Part shown: one piece after another, positions 57,920-64,000 of the stretch
Layout of the letters: every line of letters starts with the position of its first letter
Numbering within the stretch: position 1 is the stretch's first letter
Origin: Cytospora piceicola
Taxonomy: Eukaryota > Ascomycota > Sordariomycetes > Diaporthales > Cytosporaceae
DNA length: 64,000 nt
Assembly: GCA_023375675.1 (NCBI GenBank)
Contig: JALQBC010000022.1
Coordinates: 1 to 64,000, forward strand
Reading direction: 5' to 3'
Program-made: the position numbers and the translations under genes
The notes under the pieces: generated by a model
Databases searched by the model: none
Seen by the model: only the letters and a program-made list of their open reading frames with translations
What the model was told of the DNA's origin: nothing

Positions 57920-60900
57920 ACGTCGTATATATCGTAATATATCTGTAGTATTTAAACGTAACTATAAGTAAATCTTTTAAGGAAATAGCTACTACCTATA
58001 TCTTAAATAATCTAATAGGTAAGTTAGTTATAAACGTATTTAAAGCTCGGACCTAACCGTTATTATAAACCAGGCTTAATATTAGCTTTTAAACCGTTAC
58101 CCCGGCGTACGCGTAAAACCTTATAACTATCTAGTTATCTAATCGACCTCGATATAATATTTAAAAAGATAAAATCGAAGCCTTTAAAAGTACTATTAAA
58201 AGCGATAAAAGTAATAATAAAGGCCTCGGTAGTTCTAGCTTATTAAGCCGCCCGGCTTACTATTAAACTAATAGAAAAAGCAGCTATTAAAGCTACTACT
58301 ATAAAGAAGACCTTTAGCTTTATAATACGTATAAAGCGTAATATAGACAGAAAAAAAAGAGTTATAATAACCTCGCCGGCTATAGCCGAAGCTTAAATAA
58401 GAGAACAGATATTATAAAATAAAGCCGAGATATAGCTAAAATAGTAACTAAGCTTAAAAACGTAGTCTAACTAGTAGTTTAATACTTTTAAAAGTTTTAC
58501 TAATACTTTTAACTTATTTACTTTTTTTCTGCTTTAGCTATAGTAAACGCCGTTATTACTATTACTACTATACGTTATACTTATAAAGCTTTATATAGCT
58601 ATAGTTTTAAACCTCGAGTTTTTTTTAAAAGGCTAGTAAACCTTTTAAATACTACGGCTATACTCGTAGCCGTATTATAATTACTTATATATAAACAGCT
58701 TATTAAAAAGGTTCGAGATTAAAAGGCTATTCTAAACTATAGCTAATAGTTTAAAGGCTTAGTTAAATATCGTAATAATTAGATATAGTAAGACGCTATC
58801 TTTTATATATACCTTTATTATTATAACTAAAAGAGTAAGAAAGGAATTCGTATAAAGTAAAGATATTATATCGAATAGCCCGAGGCTTAATTTTAATATT
58901 ATTTCTGTTATAGATTTTATTAATACTTAAACTATATATAAACCGTTATATAAATTAACTATAACCTTTAAATATCGGCTATAAGTACCGCTACTACTAT
59001 AGCCTGTCTTTATCTTTAGCTTAGCTTATAATATAGAAGGCCGGCCTTTATAGTAAAAAAAAGCTATATCGCGTACTTACTATATAAATAAAACTATTAA
59101 TAAGAAAAAGAAGGCTCGGAAAAACGTTTAAACGATTCTAACTAATAATCAAGTATATAAAAAAACGAAATACTTTAACCGAAATAAGTCGTCGTATATT
59201 TAATACTAGCCGTAAAAGAAAACCGGTATATATTTACGTCTACTACCTTTAAATCTAAACAGCTAAGCAGATTATATTAAATAAAGCCTTTATATAGCTA
59301 CGATACCGCTATACTCTATAGTATCTAAGGCGGAAAGCCGTTTATAAACGTAGTAAAAACGCGAAAGCTTTATAAAAAGGTTAATAGTAGTAAATATAAA
59401 AAAAAACTCGCTTATAATAGTATTAACGGCTTAGTCTAATTTAACACTATCGCCGGCGTAAATAAATAAGCAGCCTTTACTTATAAGTACGATAAGCTTT
59501 TAAGCTATACTTAAAATACCTAAGATACTTAGTATACCTAGTATTAGTAATATATAGTTTAATATACCTTTTAGTATACCTTTCGGCTCGAGTAATATAT
59601 CGTCTTATCTACTAATAAAAATTATAACGATAAAAAAGACGTTAACGAAAACTAAAAGAAAGGTACCGGTAATATAGCTATAGCTATAACTTATAGCTAC
59701 GTTAGTTAAAGTATTACTATCGGAAGCTCTATAAACAGGTATACTAATTATTAAAAAACTTAAAATATTAAAAATAACGAAAGTACTACTTTTTAATTCC
59801 TTATTATCGATCTTACGTAATATACCTTATAATAAACTACTTATAGAGTTCGGAAATACGTTTTTAATATATTAAACTAATAGTATAAAATTAAACGATA
59901 AAGAAAAAGTAAAAGCTTTAAAAATAGTTAAAGATAAAGGTATATTAGTAATATCGATTAAAAACTTAAAAGACAGATAGTTTTAACAGTAAGATATACT
60001 TAACTAAATATATAAGCCTATAAAGGCGTATATAAAGCCGTTTATAAAAAAATAAGAAGGTATTATAACCTAACGGCGATAAGATAAACGGAAACAGAAA
60101 CGTAAAGAGATAAAGGTTAAGAATAACTAAGTCGTCGAAAAAGACAGGAATAAAGCTGTTATCGGCGACGAAGGCGGCCTTAAGCCTTTTTAAATAAATT
60201 TAATAATACGTTAGTTATCTCCGGTAGCTTAAAAAGTATATAAATAAAAGGAGATACTTTTATTACCGCCTATAGACTTATTATTAAAAGACGATCGTAT
60301 ACTTAGCTCGGCTAAATATCTCGAGATATTTAACGATAGTAGGTTATTTAACGATATCGATTTACTAAAGTTTTAGCTATTAAAGTCTTAAATTACTATA
60401 TAATTAAGCTTACTATTACCGTCGCTACTATTGTAAAGCGATAAGGTAACCTCGAGTTAAAGTAATAAAAAAGAGTAATAGTAATAATATAAATAGTAGT
60501 TAAAGTAAACGAAAAGGTTATAAGTTATTTAAGTAAATAACAGGCTAAAAGTAGTAAAAGTAACTATAAAAGCTAGCTATAAGGTATAAATAAAAGATTT
60601 AGTAATAATACTATAGATTTCTTCCTTAATATATATATTTAAACTTTCGTTATAGTTTTTCTGCCGTTTAATATAAATTAAATCTATTAAACCTATAAAC
60701 TTAACTTATAAACTTAAACTTTAACCTAATCTTTTACACTACTTTTTATACTTACTTTAAAGCTATCGTTACCTTATTAAACCTTTTAAAATTAACCTAT
60801 ACTTAACGGAAATACCTTTTAATACCCTTTATGTTATAAGAAACCTTTTAAGTAATAGCTTTTAAAAAGGCTACGAACTCCTTAAAGCTTACGCCGTTAC

Positions 60901-61906
60901 CGTATTCCCTAATATATCTCCGCTATAATAAGGTTTTAAAGTTTTTAAAAAAAGCTTTGATAAAGTTTAAATTTAAAAAATATAATAAAAGATATACTAG
61001 CTTTATACTAAATTCCTTATATAATAAAGTAAGTTCTTTATAATAATATTATAAAACGTTATTTATTATAAGTACTAACTTAAGCTTAAAAAACCGTTAA
61101 TATTAAGGTAGTATATAATATTTAACTTAGCTTATAAAACCTTTTATATTAGTCTGCCTTAAGTATACGAAGGTATTAAAAAGCCTGTCGATTATAATAA
61201 CCGGAAGTAAGTAATATCGTTACCCTTTTTTTAGCCGGCTTTTACCTTTAAGTATAATACTTAAAAATAACTAACTATATCGTCGTACTTTATTACGTTT
61301 ATTATAGTTAAATTTATCTATATATACTAGCTAATATAGTTTATATAAAGCTTAAAGTTCTTCGACTTATCTTTTATAAAGTTCTTTATCCTTTTAAGCC
61401 GTAATTAACTTTATCTTTTTATTAAACTAGCCGATCTTTTTAAAATACTTTCCGATTATAAAGATATCGATAATAACGTTATAGTTTTAAAAAAGGTATT
61501 TATATACTTTATAAAAGTCGCTATCCGGCTTTAAAATAAGGAATTCTTTAATTTCTTAGCTATATATTAGCTAACGTATAAAATATTAATAAAGCTAGCG
61601 GATATAAACCTTTTTTAAATACAGCTTAAGTTTTAAATAACCGGCCTTAAAAACCTTTAATAGATTTAAACCTTTTCGAATATTCTATTTATATCGATTC
61701 TGCCGTACGTAACGCTCGCTATACTATATAATCTCGGCGATTTTAATATTAGTTAAACCGCTATCGAACAGTATATATATACGAGACCGCTTTTACGCCG
61801 TTAGATTCTTACCGGAAATAGTTATATCGATCGAAAACTAAAATACTACGAAATATTATAAGATTTAAGATAATAATAAAGTTAACGGCTTTAAAAATAG
61901 TTAAGA

Positions 61907-62027
61907 TATAACCGAGATATAGCCCGTTAGGGTAGTTTAGCTGTCCCGGCCAGATTATTAGAACACGCCTAGACCGTACACTATAACCCATGTAGGTTTC
62001 GGAGCCCTTGATCGCCGATAACAGCGT
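61907..62027 (-). repeat. right terminal inverted repeat (121 bp)
   Basis: The reverse complement begins ACGCTGTTATCGGCGATCAA and matches the left TIR without gaps. It ends 128 bp before the start codon of the downstream gene. Confidence 0.9.
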
Positions 62028-62036
62028 GCGAAAGCT
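62028..62036. other. putative 9-bp target-site duplication (right copy)
   Basis: GCGAAAGCT lies directly outside the right TIR and aligns without gaps to the left copy at 57790-57798 (six of nine identical). Confidence 0.4.
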
Positions 62037-62155
62037 GGCCCGGACCGCCGCATTTGAACCCCTCCAGCCCTCGTACTTACGAACTTGGTGCCATCTCGGT
62101 TTCCGTACAAACACCTCTCGGTCGTCCGATTAATCCGGCCTGGTCACAACGAATC

Positions 62156-64000
62156 ATGCCCGACTCAGTCTCTGCCAGGGCCGCGTCCGAGTTGGCACAT
62201 GGGGATGGAGACGAGCATTCCTCCCTGCAGACTGACGACGATGGCGAAGGCCACGATGAAAGGTCAGGGTCACAGCCGCCCCGGAAGAGGCAGCGAGTCC
62301 GCCTCTCTTGTCTGGAGTGTCGACGGAGGAAACTATCGTGCGATCGAGGTTATCCATGTGAGCGATGTCTCAAATCTGGTACTCCAGACAGGTGTACATA
62401 TGAGACCAGGCCCGGGCTCGCGCCCCCGCCAAAGCCGGCCGGTCTTCCTCTGTCTCAATACGATGGCCGTCTGTCGCTGTCTAATGACAACCTCGTCCGC
62501 AAGGACACCTCAAGGGACTTTGACCGCATCCGCAGGCTAGAGATTGAGGTTACGCAGCTGAAGAACCTACTTACAAAGCAGGTTCGTGGTGATGGCAGCC
62601 TGGCTCTCGACGAGCCCTCTCACGCCGTCATGAGGCCCGACCCGGGACTGGCCCCGGAAAACAAGTTGCCCGAGTTCATGCAGTATGGCCACGATGCCGA
62701 CAACGAGATGCGTTTCTTCCGAGGCAAGGAATTCCGGACCCGGTACTTCGGACCACACAACGCCTCCATGGCCTTCAGCCAGCTGACGGGTCTGTCCCCG
62801 TTCATGAAAGAGACTGCCGACGAGTGGCTCAAGCCACTCCACGTCGCCGCGCGGACCAAGAACCGTGACCAGCGGAAGGCAGAACGGGAGGCTAGGTTCC
62901 AGTCTGCTGACCACGAGCTGGAGGCTCTCTTGCCATCCCGGATGGAAACGGACGTCCTTGTCTCGGTGTACCTGGACCAGTTCGAGCAGCTGCACCGTAT
63001 CGTCCACGTCCCCAGCTTCAAGCGTCAATATTCCAAGTTTTGGTTGGCCAACGAGGTTCGGCCCGCTGCCTTCACAGCCCTCGTCCTTTCCATGATGGCC
63101 GTCTCTAGCTGCATGTATAACAACTCTACGTCACCGCCCAAGTTCACAGGCATGGTGTCTTCTGCGCACCAGACGGCTGAGAAATGGGTCTGGGCATGTG
63201 AGGAGTGGCACAGAAAGCAGAGCCAGAAGCATCGTCGTCTCATCCACTACCAAATAGTCTTGCTCTTGTACCTCGCCAAGAGGGTCAACAACATCAAGAA
63301 GAAACGATTTTGGACCAACTCTGGTATCCTTACCCGCGAGGGTATCTCACTAGGGCTTCACCGTGATCCCGACTGTATGATTGGCGCAACCCGCAATATC
63401 TCGATATTCAATCAGGAGATGCGGCGGAGGCTGTGGGCCACCATACAAGAGTTCGACTTCCAAGCATCCTTCGACCACGGCCTGCCCACCATCGTGAGCT
63501 CACTACACATGGATGTCAAGCCGCCACGGAACATCAATGACGAGGGCTTCGACGAGGACTCAACGGAATTGCCGCCATCCAAGCCTATCACGGAATACAC
63601 AGAGACTTCCTTCCAGCACCTCTGCCGGCAGAGCCTGCCGCTGCGACTAGAGCTCAGCAAGTTGCTCTCAGGCCCGCCAGAAGACCTGGCGTACGAGCAC
63701 GTCATCCGATATACCAACGAGATCACACAAGAGATCGATGCACTTCCCTCGTGGGACACATCGGCCAGCATGGAAGAAGAAATGTCACCCAAGCCGCTCC
63801 TGGCATACACACTACTGCACGTGCAGCTACGGCAGTACATCATGCCGCTGCACCAGCCGTTCCTGCGGATGCGAAAGGTCAACTCCAAGTACCAGTTCTC
63901 GGAGGTTATGTTCTACAACGCGGCGAGGGACATGGTCCTGCTGCACGACAAGCTGACCGAGTTTGGCGTCCGGACGCTGAACTTCCTGCGCGAGGACGCG
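62156..64000 (+). CDS. Zn(II)2Cys6 fungal transcription factor (3' end outside window)
   Basis: The frame is open from ATG 62156 to the window edge: 615 codons, no intron needed, no stop reached, so the gene is partial here. The N-terminus is acidic and is followed by a basic PPRKRQR stretch. Six cysteines follow in CLEC, KLSC, YPC, ERC and DRC (C-x2-C-x6-C-x5-C-x2-C-x8-C), a binuclear zinc cluster that binds DNA. A short coiled coil comes next (RIRRLEIEVTQLKNLL), a likely dimerisation linker. FFRGKEFRTRYFGPHNA and QLHRIVHVPSF begin the middle homology region (fungal_trans domain). The protein is nuclear; its targets are unknown. The promoter is shortened by the degraded transposon, whose right TIR ends 128 bp upstream. 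Confidence 0.92.
   Translation, partial: MPDSVSARAASELAHGDGDEHSSLQTDDDGEGHDERSGSQPPRKRQRVRLSCLECRRRKLSCDRGYPCERCLKSGTPDRCTYETRPGLAPPPKPAGLPLSQYDGRLSLSNDNLVRKDTSRDFDRIRRLEIEVTQLKNLLTKQVRGDGSLALDEPSHAVMRPDPGLAPENKLPEFMQYGHDADNEMRFFRGKEFRTRYFGPHNASMAFSQLTGLSPFMKETADEWLKPLHVAARTKNRDQRKAEREARFQSADHELEALLPSRMETDVLVSVYLDQFEQLHRIVHVPSFKRQYSKFWLANEVRPAAFTALVLSMMAVSSCMYNNSTSPPKFTGMVSSAHQTAEKWVWACEEWHRKQSQKHRRLIHYQIVLLLYLAKRVNNIKKKRFWTNSGILTREGISLGLHRDPDCMIGATRNISIFNQEMRRRLWATIQEFDFQASFDHGLPTIVSSLHMDVKPPRNINDEGFDEDSTELPPSKPITEYTETSFQHLCRQSLPLRLELSKLLSGPPEDLAYEHVIRYTNEITQEIDALPSWDTSASMEEEMSPKPLLAYTLLHVQLRQYIMPLHQPFLRMRKVNSKYQFSEVMFYNAARDMVLLHDKLTEFGVRTLNFLREDA

Larger units (their letters stand above)
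57799..62027. mobile_element. RIP-degraded DNA transposon with long TIRs (Mutator-like architecture)
   Basis: A 4.2 kb block bounded by 121-bp terminal inverted repeats. The interior (about 57920-61906) is extremely AT-rich, with stops in all six frames. CpA and TpG are almost absent while TpA is very common and CpG persists, which is the signature of repeat-induced point mutation. No protein domain can be read any more. TIRs over 100 bp together with a plausible 9-bp target duplication are features of Mutator-like elements (MULEs; Hop of Fusarium is a known fungal case). The family call is inferred from architecture only, and the strand of the lost transposase is unknown. The right end lies 128 bp before the ATG of the Zn2Cys6 gene. 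Confidence 0.8.

Noticed and set aside
61809..62114. 101-codon minus-strand frame across the right TIR
   Set aside because: It spans the transposon border and reads through non-coding TIR sequence, so it is an accident of position.

Overview
The window looks like nuclear DNA of a filamentous ascomycete (Pezizomycotina, probably Sordariomycetes). Genes are separated by 0.4-2.5 kb spacers. Introns are short (49-100 nt) with GTRNGT-type donors and CTRAC-type branch sites. The encoded families (AA9 polysaccharide monooxygenase, 2EXR, Zn2Cys6 factor, ascomycete-type laccase, HET remnant) are typical of that group. One 4.2 kb AT-rich block carries the mark of repeat-induced point mutation (RIP): CpA/TpG are nearly absent while CpG is kept. 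I cannot name the species. All exon joins were made by eye from splice signals and reading frame; none is supported by transcripts.

Layout. 0-8.4 kb: sparse, with a bZIP factor (2.6 kb, +), an intron-containing tRNA-Met (6.1 kb, +) and a decayed HET-domain gene (6.4-7.5 kb, -). 8.4-16 kb, minus strand: a GT31/fringe-like glycosyltransferase, a small SAM methyltransferase and a five-exon multi-pass membrane protein. 17.5-24 kb: a 2EXR protein (+), a secreted AA9 LPMO (-) with CRE1/CreA-like boxes upstream, and a six-TM membrane protein (-). 25.8-33 kb: a four-exon DUF2235 alpha/beta-hydrolase (+) and a Trk-type K+ transporter (-). 35.4-40 kb: an AAA+ ATPase (+) and a CPS1-like GT2 polysaccharide synthase (-). 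40.9-50.6 kb: a KDM4-type JmjC histone demethylase (-) and an eight-exon laccase (-). 52.7-56.2 kb: one large disordered protein (-). 57.8-62.0 kb: the RIP-degraded transposon with 121-bp terminal inverted repeats. 62.2 kb to the right edge: a Zn2Cys6 transcription factor (+), cut by the window.

The genes do not form an obvious pathway or secondary-metabolite cluster. They are a mix of housekeeping, cell-surface, regulatory and lignocellulose-related functions. The most unusual object is the dead transposon. Its long TIRs differ only by transitions, it is flanked by a plausible 9-bp target duplication (Mutator-like architecture), and it lies 128 bp upstream of the transcription-factor start codon. 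Other non-genic signals are a dispersed palindromic ACCTAGGT/GGTACC motif confined to spacers, a perfect 30-bp palindrome, a 16-bp-arm hairpin and a 143-bp foldback element.
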